A program made the position numbers and the translations under genes. The notes under the pieces were generated by a model. The model had not been told where the DNA came from, did no database searches, and was given only the letters and a program-made list of their open reading frames with translations. DNA of 64,000 nucleotides, from contig JAEYOP010000067.1 of assembly GCA_023411575.1 (NCBI GenBank), forward strand, positions 1 to 64,000, in the 5' to 3' direction. Each line of letters opens with the position of its first letter. The stretch's first letter is position 1. Below, one piece after another: positions 9,127-19,611 of the stretch. The stretch comes from Bacillota bacterium. GTDB lineage: Bacteria > Bacillota > Clostridia > Acetivibrionales > DTU013.

Positions 9127-11580
9127 ATGTTCACATCGGAGAAATCGTTCATCCGGGCATTTCAGTCCAGACTTTCCTCCGTATACGGCAAAACCCTGGA
9201 AGAGTCCTCAAGCTATGACCGGTATACCGTCCTTGCCTTGATGGTCCGGGACGAAGTCAACAAGCGCTGGATGCAGACCAACGACCATTACCTTAAAAAT
9301 GTGCACAAGCAGGTCTATTATTTCTCCCTGGAATTTATGATAGGCAAGCTTCTTGATATGTACCTAATTTACCTCGGCGCCAGGGATGTTTGCAAAAACG
9401 GCCTTCAGGAGCTTGGAATCGAGCTGGAGGACCTGGAGAGCCAGGAACCGGAGGCGGGGCTCGGCAATGGCGGTCTGGGCAGGCTTGCCGCCTGTTTCCT
9501 GGATTCCATGGCGACCCTTGCGATTCCCGGCCACGGCTGCGGCATCCGCTACAAATACGGGCTTTTCAAGCAAAAAATCGTGGAAGGCTATCAAGTGGAG
9601 CTTCCGGATAACTGGCTGAGCAATGAAAACGTACTGGAGGTTAAAAAACCGGACAAGGCTATCCTTGTCAAGTTTGGCGGGCATGTTGCCCAATCCTTCG
9701 AAAACGGAAGGACCTGTTATCTCCTGGAGGATTATACGCCGGTACTGGCCGTTCCATACGACGTGCCCGTCCTCGGATACAAGTCCAATACGGTAAATAC
9801 CCTGCGGCTGTGGAGCGCCGAGCCGGTCAATGCGGAGTTCGACTTCGCCTCCTTCAGCAGCGGCGATTATTCCAAGGCGATGGAGTACAAGAACAACATC
9901 CAGGCCATTACGGAGGTCCTTTACCCGGACGATTCCAACTACCGCAACCGGGAGCTCCGCCTCAAGCAGGAATATTTCCTGGTGTCCGCCGGACTCCAGA
10001 GCATCGTCCGCCGCCTGAAAAAAGGCAAGGCAGGGGTTCGGTCCCTTCCGGACAAGGTCGCCGTGCACATCAACGACACCCATCCGGCCCTGGCAATCCC
10101 GGAGCTGATGCGGATCCTGCTGGACGAGGAAGGGCTGTCGTGGGACGAGGCATGGGACATTACCACCAGGACCGTTTCCTACACCAACCACACCGTCCTG
10201 CCCGAGGCGCTGGAAATGTGGCAGGAGGACATCGTCCGCAGCCTGCTCCCGCGCATTTACATGATCCTGATCGAGATCAACGAACGGTTCTGCAGGGAGC
10301 TCTGGAGCAAAAGGCCGGGAGACTGGAAGTGGATTTCGGACATGTCGATCGTGGCCGGCGGAAACGTCAACATGGCCTACCTTTCCGTTGTCGGAAGCCA
10401 CAGCGTGAACGGCGTCTCCGAGCTTCACAGCACTATTTTGAAGACCGACCTTTTAAAGAACTTTTACTTCATCACCCCATACAAGTTCAACAACAAGACC
10501 AACGGCATCGCCTTCCGGCGCTGGTTCCTGAAGGCCAATCCCGGGCTGTCCAGGCTTGTCAGCAGCGCCATCGGCCCCAGCTGGATCAACCATTCCCTGG
10601 ATCTTTCCCAGCTTGTGCTGGACGGCTTCGATAAGGACCAGGCGTTCCAGGACGGCTTCAACCAGGTAAAATCGGCGGCCAAAAAGAACCTGGCCGCCTA
10701 TGTCAAAGCCCATCTGGACATCAGCATCGACCCCGCTTCCATTTACGATATCCAGGTCAAAAGAATCCATGGCTTCAAGCGGCAGATCCTGAACATCCTC
10801 AATATTATGGCCGCATACAACGAACTCCGTGAAAACCCGGGTATGGATTTCCATCCAAGGACCTGCATCTTCTCGGGCAAGGCGGCGCCCAGCTATTATT
10901 ACGCCAAAAAGGTCATAAAGCTGATCAATACGCTTGCGGACAAAATCAACAATGACAAGTCGGTCAGCGACAAGCTGAAGGTGATCTTCCTGGAAAACTA
11001 CAACGTCACCCTGGGCGAGCTCATTTTCCCCGCCGCCGATATCAGCGAGCAGATTTCCATCGCGGGCAAGGAGGCTTCCGGCACCGGCAACATGAAGTCC
11101 GTCGCCAACGGAGCGGTCATCCTGGGGACGATGGACGGCGCCAATGTGGAAATCAGCAGGGCGGTCGGCGCGGAGAACATTCTCATTTTCGGTCTGAGCG
11201 CCGAAGAAGCCGCTTCCCTCAGCCGCAGCGGCAATTATTCCTCTTACGACCTCTACCGGAACGACCTCACCCTGAAGACCATCCTGGACCAACTTGACAG
11301 CAGCTGGTTCGATACGGTCCGGTCCGACGAATTTGTCGATATACGAAAGTCCCTGTTGGACTATAATGACGAATACCTTGTCCTGAAGGATTTCCAGAGC
11401 TATTCCGCAGCGAGGGCGAAATCCGGCAAGCTGTACGGCGACAGGGCGACATGGACGGAAATGGCAATCAACAACATCGCCTTTTCCGGAACCTTCAACA
11501 GCGACGATACCATTCAGAAATATGCCAATGATATCTGGGATGTACGCCCTTCAATCGTGAGAACCTTCGGCCATCTATAA
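9127..11580 (+). CDS. glgP: Glycogen/alpha-glucan phosphorylase
   Basis: Cytosolic PLP enzyme releasing glucose-1-phosphate from glycogen by phosphorolysis, 817 aa, the usual family length. The ATG at 9127 is preferred to 9121 because AAGGAG is then properly spaced. Family landmarks are GLGNGGLGRLAACFLDSMAT, DTHPALAIPELMRIL, the KRIHGFKRQILN segment and the PLP region EASGTGNMKSVANGA near residue 650, where the Lys forms the Schiff base. It is followed 22 bp later by glgC, giving a glycogen module in which breakdown and synthesis genes are paired. The 169 bp between the CsaB fusion and this gene hold only a possible -10 box (TACAAT, 9093-9098). Confidence 0.96.
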   Translation: MFTSEKSFIRAFQSRLSSVYGKTLEESSSYDRYTVLALMVRDEVNKRWMQTNDHYLKNVHKQVYYFSLEFMIGKLLDMYLIYLGARDVCKNGLQELGIELEDLESQEPEAGLGNGGLGRLAACFLDSMATLAIPGHGCGIRYKYGLFKQKIVEGYQVELPDNWLSNENVLEVKKPDKAILVKFGGHVAQSFENGRTCYLLEDYTPVLAVPYDVPVLGYKSNTVNTLRLWSAEPVNAEFDFASFSSGDYSKAMEYKNNIQAITEVLYPDDSNYRNRELRLKQEYFLVSAGLQSIVRRLKKGKAGVRSLPDKVAVHINDTHPALAIPELMRILLDEEGLSWDEAWDITTRTVSYTNHTVLPEALEMWQEDIVRSLLPRIYMILIEINERFCRELWSKRPGDWKWISDMSIVAGGNVNMAYLSVVGSHSVNGVSELHSTILKTDLLKNFYFITPYKFNNKTNGIAFRRWFLKANPGLSRLVSSAIGPSWINHSLDLSQLVLDGFDKDQAFQDGFNQVKSAAKKNLAAYVKAHLDISIDPASIYDIQVKRIHGFKRQILNILNIMAAYNELRENPGMDFHPRTCIFSGKAAPSYYYAKKVIKLINTLADKINNDKSVSDKLKVIFLENYNVTLGELIFPAADISEQISIAGKEASGTGNMKSVANGAVILGTMDGANVEISRAVGAENILIFGLSAEEAASLSRSGNYSSYDLYRNDLTLKTILDQLDSSWFDTVRSDEFVDIRKSLLDYNDEYLVLKDFQSYSAARAKSGKLYGDRATWTEMAINNIAFSGTFNSDDTIQKYANDIWDVRPSIVRTFGHL

Positions 11581-11602
11581 ATAGAGACAAGGAGGCTTTG
11601 AA

Positions 11603-12775
11603 ATGAGTAAGGAATGCATTGCCATGATCCTTGCAGGCGGCAGCGGAAGGCGGCTCAAGCCGCTGACCAGAAGAGTTGCCAAGCCGGCTGTGCTGTTTGG
11701 CGGGAAATACCGAATCATCGACTTCGTTTTAAGCAACTGCATCAATTCCGGCATCGATACCATGGGCATCATGGTGCAATACGAACCCCTGATCATCAAT
11801 TCCTATATTTCGACCAACAGCCTGTACAACCCCGGCATTCAACGGAGCTACATCACGGTCCTCCCGCCCCACATGCACGAAGACGGCGGCGGCTGGTACC
11901 GGGGCACGGCCAACGCAGTCTATCAGAACCTGGAATTCATCGATTTGTACAAGCCCGAGCATGTCCTGATCCTGTCCGCAGACCAGGTATACAAGATGGA
12001 TTATTCAAAAATGCTGCAGTATCACATCTCCCAGAACGCCGAAATAACCATCGCCGCCACCCGCGTTCCCATGGCGGAGGCCGGACGCTTCGGCATCATG
12101 AACGTGGAGGAGGACGGCCGCATCCTGGAATTCGAGGAGAAGCCCGAGCACCCAAAAAACGACCTGGCTTCCATGGGCATTTACATTTTCAGGACGGATA
12201 TCCTGGTCAAAGCGCTGGCATTGGACGAAGCCAATCCCTCGTCGAAAAACGATTTCGGCCGGGATGTCATTCCCATGCTGATCAACTCCGGAAACTTCAA
12301 CGTCTGCGCCTTCCGGTTCGACGGATACTGGCGCGACGTCGGCACGGTCAAAAGCTTCTGGGAGGCCCATATGGATCTCCTGGACGAAAGCAACAGCCTG
12401 AACCTGCACGATCCGAGCTGGAAAATATTCTGCGAAAATCCTTCCGAGCCCCCGCTTTACATCAATCACACGGCAAAGGTCAACGCCTCCCTGCTGGGCG
12501 ACGGCTGCTACATACAGGGCGAGGTCTACAATTCGGTCCTGTTCCCCGGCGTATTTGTCGGCCGGGGGGCCAAAATCTACGACTCGGTCATTATGTCCAA
12601 CGCCACGGTCGAAGCCGGTTCCACGGTCCGTAAGGCCATCGTCGGAAGCAATGCGGTGGTAAAGTCCCTTTGCACCGTAAGCAACGAAGGCCTCAGCGAG
12701 GATGAAGTCGCCTACGTCGACGAAGGCACCATCATAGAGGCCTGCAGCCCCAAAATGTCCTATTCGGCAATGTGA
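11603..12775 (+). CDS. glgC: Glucose-1-phosphate adenylyltransferase
   Basis: Makes ADP-glucose from ATP and glucose-1-phosphate, the committed step of bacterial glycogen synthesis; 390 aa. The nucleotide-binding motif MILAGGSGRRLKPLT is at residues 8-22, with KPAVLFGGKYRIIDFVLSN after it, GRFGIMNVEEDGRILEFEEKP near 155 and a left-handed beta-helix of hexapeptide repeats from about 290 to the end. AAGGAGG precedes the ATG. No glycogen synthase (glgA) or branching enzyme is in view, so the remaining pathway genes must be elsewhere. Confidence 0.95.
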   Translation: MSKECIAMILAGGSGRRLKPLTRRVAKPAVLFGGKYRIIDFVLSNCINSGIDTMGIMVQYEPLIINSYISTNSLYNPGIQRSYITVLPPHMHEDGGGWYRGTANAVYQNLEFIDLYKPEHVLILSADQVYKMDYSKMLQYHISQNAEITIAATRVPMAEAGRFGIMNVEEDGRILEFEEKPEHPKNDLASMGIYIFRTDILVKALALDEANPSSKNDFGRDVIPMLINSGNFNVCAFRFDGYWRDVGTVKSFWEAHMDLLDESNSLNLHDPSWKIFCENPSEPPLYINHTAKVNASLLGDGCYIQGEVYNSVLFPGVFVGRGAKIYDSVIMSNATVEAGSTVRKAIVGSNAVVKSLCTVSNEGLSEDEVAYVDEGTIIEACSPKMSYSAM

Positions 12776-12945
12776 TATGCGCCAAAGTATCTGGAGACGG
12801 TCATTATGGAGAATAAAGGGGAGCATTAAAGGCACGGTTTAGTAGGGAAACTATTTGAACCATACCCCAAACTGATACAGAAAAAGCGGAGCAGGAGGCA
12901 TTATCCCGATGATGTGCCTCCTGTAAACATTTATTTCTATGCCAG

Positions 12946-12988
12946 TATCTACGCCAACATCAGCGCCAAGTGGCGTAGATATTTTTAT
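12946..12988 (+). terminator. Terminator hairpin between glgC and the DUF1016 gene
   Basis: An 11-bp perfect stem (TATCTACGCCA at 12946-12956, TGGCGTAGATA at 12971-12981) followed by TTTTT on the plus strand. A second, weaker hairpin (GGAGGCA/TGCCTCC) lies at about 12895-12921. The 210 bp between the convergent glgC and DUF1016 genes otherwise hold nothing recognised. Confidence 0.75.
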
Positions 12989-14088
12989 TCACTCTCATCC
13001 TCTTTCGGTTCGATGAAGTACTCAATCTGCCGTTTTAATTCGTTTTTTGCAAGAGATTTGCGGCGTTCCAAACGCTCCTTTGCCTCAATCAGGATTTCCC
13101 TGATTTTGTGTTCAAAATCCACTTTGGAGGGCAAGTGAGTCCAATACTCTGCAACGGCGATGCCGGCCTTGTCCATTTCGAGAAGTTCAATTTTTTCGCG
13201 GTTTGCTGTTGCACAAAGGATAATGCCAATCGGAGCAGATTCTCCCTCTTGCCGCTCGTGTTTATCAAGCCATTTCAGGTATAATAACATTTGTCCCATA
13301 TAGGCAGCCTTGAATTCGCCGAGCTTCAACTCAACGGCGACGAGCCGTTTTAATATCCTGTGATAGAACAGCAAATCAAGAACGATATCCTCACCGCCCA
13401 CAATCATGCGCTTTTGTCTCTCTACGAATGAAAATCCGTGTCCGAATTCAAGAATGAATGCCTCAAGCTCCATCAGTATGGCTTTCTCCAAATCCGCTTC
13501 AAGATAATTGTCTTTTAATCCGAACATATCCAGTAAATACGGGTCTTTGAACACATTAAATGGCACGACGGTTTCTTCTGACAATTCCGTATTGGCGATT
13601 TCCCGCCGCTCATACGCTTTACGCGAGATTTGACGGCGCAGTTCTTTTGTACCATAATTCCGGGCAACTGCATCGTTCGCGTAGAACATCCGGGCTTCAT
13701 CTGATTTAAGTGATAACAGTTCAATAAAATGCGACCAGCTCAATTTTGCCGCCAGTGGCGGCAAAATCTCCGCAGTGGGAAAGCGCTCCGCAAATAGCGT
13801 CATTCTGTATAAATTTCGTTCTGAAAAATTATTTCCATACTTTTCTACTAATTTTGCCGCCAACACCGTCAAAATCTTTTTTCCGTATGCGGCACGTTGT
13901 TTCCCCAAAACAGCGGTATTTACATACTGCCCTATTTCCCAGAACATTAACGTCATTTCTTGATTGGCATGTGATGCAGCACGATGTTTGCGGTTTTCAA
14001 TGATGGAAGCAACTTGATCAAAAAGAGCGGTTTCGTCAACAAGTGCTATTTTCTGCGGTATAAGTGAATTTTTCTTTTCGCGCATCAT
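12985..14088 (-). CDS. DUF1016/YhcG-type PD-(D/E)XK nuclease-domain protein
   Basis: About 367 aa. The N-terminal half is the helical DUF1016 domain (QEMTLMFWEIGQYVNTAVLG, GNNFSERNLYRMTLFAERFP), and the C-terminal half holds the PDDEXK nuclease-like core (DIVLDLLFYHRILKRLVAVELKLGEF, with the D...ExK spacing). YhcG-type proteins are often found with restriction systems and mobile DNA; their role is not settled. The start could also be GTG at 14094. The gene and its surroundings (12985-14600) are visibly more AT-rich than the neighbouring genes, which suggests horizontal arrival. No restriction partner is adjacent. Confidence 0.85.
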   Translation of the reverse strand: MMREKKNSLIPQKIALVDETALFDQVASIIENRKHRAASHANQEMTLMFWEIGQYVNTAVLGKQRAAYGKKILTVLAAKLVEKYGNNFSERNLYRMTLFAERFPTAEILPPLAAKLSWSHFIELLSLKSDEARMFYANDAVARNYGTKELRRQISRKAYERREIANTELSEETVVPFNVFKDPYLLDMFGLKDNYLEADLEKAILMELEAFILEFGHGFSFVERQKRMIVGGEDIVLDLLFYHRILKRLVAVELKLGEFKAAYMGQMLLYLKWLDKHERQEGESAPIGIILCATANREKIELLEMDKAGIAVAEYWTHLPSKVDFEHKIREILIEAKERLERRKSLAKNELKRQIEYFIEPKEDESE

Positions 14089-14094
14089 CACCAC

Positions 14095-14619
14095 CGTCCT
14101 ATTCCAGTTGTTTCAAGGGTTGTTGTCTTACCAAAAGCATCTACATTATACCGCAAAACTCCAAAGTGTAGGAAGCACTTGCACTTTTTGCTGTTTTTTT
14201 AAGTGAGACCTGTGGTTTATTTTATCAATAGCCAGCAGCATAATCAATAAGATTTTTTGACGCTGAATTTCCATAGTTGCACTCATGGGTTCACCAAAAA
14301 AACAAAACGAAGTCGAGTCCGTCACCCAGCGATATTTCAAGGGCGCCTGACTTATCGACGTTTTTAGGAGAGCCCGGTTATTACTGACCTTTTGGCACCT
14401 TTCATCCGCCCAAGCATTCCAGTGATAGAATTATATTCCAATTTTGGACAATATCAATCACCTTGCGTCGTAAATCTGCTCCCCATTGGTTCGATATCGA
14501 AAGCAAAAAAGGCATTATTGTGGATAATACCTCTTTTGCCTCTTCTCTGTGTCGGTTTGGGTATATGCAATTAGTTTCTCCTATTGAACCGTATGTACCT
14601 ACTGCTCCCCTTTGCTTTT
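14095..14619. other. Gene-free AT-rich stretch
   Basis: About 525 bp between the DUF1016 gene and the ATPase C-terminal fragment. Only short open frames are present, none with a convincing ribosome site or family resemblance. It may hold decayed DNA, but I cannot name a source. Confidence 0.4.
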
Positions 14620-15525
14620 TCAGCTTTCCGCCCCGCTTTCGCCGGCATATCCCAGGATTCTCTTCATGGTCCTCTCCCAGCAGGTTTGCACTGCGTTGAA
14701 ATCCATATAAGGTATGTAATAGTTTTCCATTTCGTCATGCAGGGCTTTGGCCCCCCGGATGGTATGCACCGCCCTGTCCAGAAGCCTGCCGAATTCCTCG
14801 CGGTCAAAATTCAGCTCTTCCTTGAAGCCATCGAGGACGTTCCCGTCCAGCAGGTCGGTAAAGCCGATCTTTTTATAGGCGCACCCATCGAATGAATGAT
14901 ATTGGTTCCCGGTGGTAAATGCCGTGTCAAGCGCGGGGATAATCAGATGCTCCAGCTTTCCAGGGTTGAACGCGCAATAGTAAGACTCCACGCACAAGCC
15001 CCTTTCAAGGGCTTCATTTTTCATCTTTTCAAGCACCTTTTCCGTCCCCGTGCCCTGTTCTCCCTCCAGCATATAAACATTTTCCGTACCGATCAGGTCG
15101 TTCAGATAGTTTTTCAGCCCGTCCGGCGTGATGGCGCTTGCAAACAGGCACCGCTCCCTGCCGGTTGCCGCCGCCTGCGGAAGATCGCCGAATACCTCGT
15201 CCGCCAGTTTCCTTGCCAGCCGGTTGACCCCGGCCGTATCATGGGCGAGCGCATTGATGCCGGATATGTCCTCGTAAATATGCGCCGCAGCCCCAAGGTA
15301 CCGGTATGCCCGCTCGAACAGGGTACCCACCTTTGCGTTGATCCTCAATACGTCGGCCCTTCCCTTTTTCATCTCCCCTTCATTCCAGAAATCGCCGAGA
15401 TGAAGGATTTCATCCACCACCCCGGGATTTTTGGGATCGACTACATGGGATGGGGTCCCATAAACACAAAAGAGCGAGCTTTCAAGTGGATTAAAATTTT
15501 TCATTGCAACCTTTTGCCGCTCCAT
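14620..15525 (-). pseudogene. C-terminal two thirds of a P-loop ATPase interrupted by the island
   Basis: The open frame from 15525 encodes 301 aa, but only codons up to about 15447 belong to the original gene; the first two dozen residues (MERQKVAMKNFNPLESSLFC) come from island DNA. From YGTPSHVVDPKNPG on, it matches the middle and C-terminus of the ATPase family I know as PRK06851 (HLGDFWNEGEMKK, RAYRYLGAAAHIYED, then a second, degenerate P-loop-like GEQGTGTEK). The missing N-terminal third with the true Walker A is at 61500-61781 on the same strand. Joined at CATG (15444-15447 and 61496-61499) the two give 1110 nt, exactly in frame, 369 aa, reading DGTSPHVVDPKNPG across the joint. The function of the intact protein is unknown. 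Confidence 0.88.
15444..15467. other. attL of the 46-kb island
   Basis: Shared core CATG (15444-15447) followed by a 7-bp spacer and the island-side arm GTCCCATAAACAC (15455-15467). To its left the sequence is ATPase coding DNA. The arm is an inverted match (10 of 13) to the arm next to attR, with the core dinucleotide at the exact centre of the 42-bp reconstructed attP. Confidence 0.82.
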
Positions 15526-15562
15526 AGTATAGTATTACTAGAAAACGGGGAGGAAAAAGCAA

Positions 15563-16459
<897 letters not shown>

Positions 16460-16494
16460 TCGGAACAAGCAAATAGCCGGAACAATCGGAGCTA

Positions 16495-18093
16495 TCAAAA
16501 AGCCCAGTGTATTTTTATCGTTTGCTCCCCTGTTTCCCTGTTCTTTTCGCCCACCTCGATATAGTCGATCAGTTCGGCGACCAGTGTATGGGTCAGCTCC
16601 TCGAAGTCCCTGTGCTGTCTTATGATTTCAAGCCGTTTGTCCCTGCTCTCCGACTCGCCGCCTATTTCCGCCATGTGTCTTTCCAGTTCCTCCTTCCTTT
16701 CGGCAAGCCGACGCCTGTCGGCGGAGAAGCTTTGATTCCATTCAGCAAACTGTTCTTCCGCAATTCGGCCTTCCACCCTGTCGAGATACAGACTTTTCAA
16801 TACTCTGGCACTCTGCAGGAGTTGTTTTTCAATGCCGCACAGCTCCCTCCGGAGCCTTTCAATTTCGTCTTCTGCAGCGAAGGGCGTTTCCAGGCCGTCT
16901 GCAACGCTGTTTTCATCGAGATATCTCCGGATGCATTCCCGGAGCTTTTCCGCAACAACATCCCGCAGCAAATCCATCCGGATCGAATGGCTGGCGCATA
17001 CAGCCGCGCTTCCCGCGGCAGCATATCTTTTGCAGCGCAGATAGGAGTATAGCCTCCTATTGCCCCGGAAGGCCGTCACTTTGTTCATCGCGCCTCCGCA
17101 GTCCGCGCACCGTACTTTTGCCGCAAAGAGATGCGTCTGCCCTTCCCTGGTGCTTCTTTGCCTTCCGCCCATCCTCCTCCGGACCTCCGCGAAAATCCTC
17201 TTCTCAATAATCGGCTCATGGGTATTCTCAACTCTATACCACTGATTTGCAGGAACCGCCGCTATTTTCTTCGATTTGTAGTTCACCTTCCGCCTTTTTC
17301 CCTGCACCATGTTTCCGGCATACAGCTCGTTCGTCAGAATCCGCTTTACCGTCGTCCTGCTCCAGAGGTCGGAACCATCGTTTCCGCCGGGATCGTTGTT
17401 TCTGTCGCAGCAGGCAAAAGAAAGGCCGGAATCCCTTTTATAGCCCGCTGGGCTGGGGACCCTGCCTTCATTCAGCATCGAAGCGATGCGGTGCGTACCG
17501 TACCCTTCCAGGTACCAGTCGAAAATCCGTCTTACGTTCAAGGCGGCAGCCTCATCGACGACCAGCCTGTTCCTGTCCTCCGGGTCCTTCCTGTAGCCAT
17601 AGCATGCAAAGGAACCGATGAATTTGCCTTCCTTCCGTTTCGCGTCCAGCACCGCCCGGATGTTTTCCGATACGTCCTCGCAGTACCACTCGTTTGTAAG
17701 GCCGAGGATCTGGCGCTGCTTCTTGTTTCCCCTGTCCCAGGTGTCGGAATGGTCCGTCAGCCCGATGAACCGGATTCCCCACTCCACGAATTTGCAGTGG
17801 AGGTACTTTTCGACCAGCTCCATGTCCCTGGTAAACCGGGACTGGCTTTTGCACAGGACGATATCGAATTTCCCGGCCTCCGCGTCCTTCAGCAGCCGGT
17901 TCCATTCCGGCCTGTCCTTGTCCAGGCCCGAGTAATCCTCGTCGGAGTAGATCCGGTAGAGCGCCCAGCCCTGGTCCAGGACATACCGGGCCAGCAGGGT
18001 CTTCTGATTTTGAATGCTCTCGGAATCCTCCAGAAGGCTGGTTTTGTTCCGATCCTCATCGGACAGGCGGCAATAGACCGCCACCCTGTTCAC
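16495..18093 (-). CDS. Large serine recombinase (site-specific integrase)
   Basis: Catalyses integration and excision through a Ser-DNA intermediate; 532 aa from a GTG at 18093 that has AGGAG nine bases upstream and begins VNRVAVYCRLSDEDR (an ATG at 18201 in the same frame would add 36 atypical residues). The catalytic Ser is in VYCRLS, with EDYSG and SRFTRD in the resolvase domain, then the recombinase domain (GYRKDPEDRNRLVVDEAAA) and a zinc ribbon (CADCGG ... LRC ... C). A coiled coil of about 90 residues and a terminal IHWAF segment complete it, so the gene looks intact. It lies 1 kb from attL and is the obvious candidate for moving the island. Confidence 0.94.
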   Translation of the reverse strand: MNRVAVYCRLSDEDRNKTSLLEDSESIQNQKTLLARYVLDQGWALYRIYSDEDYSGLDKDRPEWNRLLKDAEAGKFDIVLCKSQSRFTRDMELVEKYLHCKFVEWGIRFIGLTDHSDTWDRGNKKQRQILGLTNEWYCEDVSENIRAVLDAKRKEGKFIGSFACYGYRKDPEDRNRLVVDEAAALNVRRIFDWYLEGYGTHRIASMLNEGRVPSPAGYKRDSGLSFACCDRNNDPGGNDGSDLWSRTTVKRILTNELYAGNMVQGKRRKVNYKSKKIAAVPANQWYRVENTHEPIIEKRIFAEVRRRMGGRQRSTREGQTHLFAAKVRCADCGGAMNKVTAFRGNRRLYSYLRCKRYAAAGSAAVCASHSIRMDLLRDVVAEKLRECIRRYLDENSVADGLETPFAAEDEIERLRRELCGIEKQLLQSARVLKSLYLDRVEGRIAEEQFAEWNQSFSADRRRLAERKEELERHMAEIGGESESRDKRLEIIRQHRDFEELTHTLVAELIDYIEVGEKNRETGEQTIKIHWAF

Positions 18094-18250
18094 CAGACGG
18101 CGCTCCTGGGCTGCCGTCCCCGCCGACGGCGACCGCCGCACCGGATTTTTGGATGACCCGGATGAAAAGCGCATTGAAGACCTTTTTCCTTTCCTCCGCA
18201 TCCGTTGATTTGAAGACTTCCTCTACCGTCACAGATGCCTTTCGTCCCAT
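18056..18250 (-). CDS. Small protein overlapping the recombinase start
   Basis: 64 aa from the ATG at 18250 with a modest ribosome site (TCGAGG). The first part, MGRKASVTVEEVF then KSTDAEERKKVFNALF, looks like a folded helical segment; the tail is low-complexity. It overlaps the recombinase start by 38 bp in another frame, as translationally coupled pairs do. Function unknown. Its place suggests a regulator or directionality factor for the recombinase, but this is inference only. Confidence 0.5.
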   Translation of the reverse strand: MGRKASVTVEEVFKSTDAEERKKVFNALFIRVIQKSGAAVAVGGDGSPGAPSGEQGGGLLPPVR

Positions 18251-18366
18251 AGCCTCGATCCCCCATACCATTCTATGTTTCCCGCCGTCCGCTTATTTCC
18301 GCGGACATGCAAAATTCGGGGGTCATCGGGCCTCTCCGGATTTTCCCGGCAAGAGACCGCCCGCCG

Positions 18367-18409
18367 CAAAAAAAATCCTCCTGCTCCGGCAAAACGGAAC
18401 AGAAGGATT
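18367..18409 (-). terminator. Terminator of the metY-led PLP-enzyme operon
   Basis: Fifteen-base stem (18374-18388 with 18395-18409, two G-T pairs) and a hexanucleotide loop, followed on the minus strand by eight T. It lies about 55 bp after the stop of the last PLP enzyme gene. Confidence 0.88.
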
Positions 18410-18463
18410 CTTTAAAGAAAATAGAATGCGTCCATGGGATGCATTTTTCTCAAGACTCATTTT

Positions 18464-19600
18464 CTAGTCGGATAGCGCACTGTCGAAATCCTCGAACAAA
18501 TCCTCCAGCTCTTCGAGCCCGACGGATACGCGGATCAGGTCATCGGTAATGCCCAGCCTTTCCCTTTCCTTTTTAGGAATGGCGGCGTGGGACATCCGCA
18601 CCGGATAGGAGGCAATGGTCTCCACCCCGCCCAGGCTGACCGCCACCGCTGCCATTTTTACATGCTTCATGAAATGTCTTGCAATATTTTCGTCCGCGGC
18701 CTTGAAGGAGAGTACGGCTCCCGCGCCGTCGGCCTGGCCGAAATGGACGTCCCGGCCCGGATGCTTCTCCAGCCCCGGATAAAACACCTGCTTCACCCGA
18801 TTGTGCCCGGCCAGCCATTCCGAAAGCTTTTGGGCGTTGCCCTGCTGATAGTCCATCCGGACCTTGAGGGTCTTCACGCCCCTTAACAGCAGCCAGCTGT
18901 CCTGGGGGCCCAAAACCGCCCCGAAGCCGTTTTGCATGGAATAGACCTTCCTGCCCAGCTCCGCGTCCTTCACCACCACCAGCCCGGCGACCACATCGCT
19001 GTGTCCCCCGATAAATTTCGTGGCGCTGTGGATCACGATATCGAAGCCGAGTTCGATCGGCCTTTGCAGATAGGGAGACATGAAGGTATTGTCGATAATG
19101 GTGACCAGATCGTGTTCCCTTGCAATTTGGATCGCGCCCTTCAAATCGGTTATTTTCAGCAGCGGATTGGAAGGGGTTTCAAGAAAAACCGCCTTTGTCC
19201 GCGGATTAATGCTGTTTCGGATCTGCTCCAGGTCGGATGCGTCCACAAAGGTGACGTCCAGGTGGAACCGCTTGAAAAAAGTGTTGCATATCCGGTACGT
19301 TCCCCCGTATACGTCCTCGCAGACAATGATATGGTCCCCCGCCGAAAAAATGGAAAGCACCGAGGAGGTCGCCGCCATTCCGGAGGCAAAGGCAAATCCC
19401 CTCTCTCCGCCCTCCAGTTTGGCGATGGTGTCCTCAAGGGCCTTCCGGGTGGGATTCCCGGATCGGGAATAGTCAAATTCCGGCGGGTTGTCAATATCCT
19501 CCTGGTGATAGGTGGACGCCTGGTAAATCGGAACGCTGAGCGCCCCGGTCCCTTTGTCCACCTCATTGCCGTTATGGATCAATTTTGTTCCGAATTTCAT
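18464..19600 (-). CDS. Cys/Met-metabolism PLP enzyme (cystathionine gamma-lyase/synthase type), copy B
   Basis: 378-aa member of the trans-sulfuration family. Landmarks are YSRSGNPTRKALE, FASGMAATSSVLSIF, ETPSNPLLKITD and the PLP lysine in IHSATKFIGGHSD (about residue 193). It could be a cystathionine gamma-synthase, a gamma-lyase or a beta-lyase; sequence alone does not decide. It begins 11 bp after the preceding paralogue and is the last gene of the unit rrf2-metY-PLP-PLP. Its paralogue next door keeps HSGTKYLGGHND. Two such enzymes side by side would allow conversion of homocysteine to cysteine and the reverse. Confidence 0.88.
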   Translation of the reverse strand: MKFGTKLIHNGNEVDKGTGALSVPIYQASTYHQEDIDNPPEFDYSRSGNPTRKALEDTIAKLEGGERGFAFASGMAATSSVLSIFSAGDHIIVCEDVYGGTYRICNTFFKRFHLDVTFVDASDLEQIRNSINPRTKAVFLETPSNPLLKITDLKGAIQIAREHDLVTIIDNTFMSPYLQRPIELGFDIVIHSATKFIGGHSDVVAGLVVVKDAELGRKVYSMQNGFGAVLGPQDSWLLLRGVKTLKVRMDYQQGNAQKLSEWLAGHNRVKQVFYPGLEKHPGRDVHFGQADGAGAVLSFKAADENIARHFMKHVKMAAVAVSLGGVETIASYPVRMSHAAIPKKERERLGITDDLIRVSVGLEELEDLFEDFDSALSD

Positions 19601-19611
19601 GCTCAGCCCCC

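Noticed and set aside
14095..14619. Transposase remnant
   Set aside because: Short open frames exist, but none shows a recognisable transposase motif or terminal repeats.
18093..18201. Start of the recombinase at the upstream ATG (18201)
   Set aside because: The added 36 residues are basic, Ser-rich and unlike the family N-terminus; the GTG at 18093 has a proper ribosome site and begins at the conserved resolvase strand.
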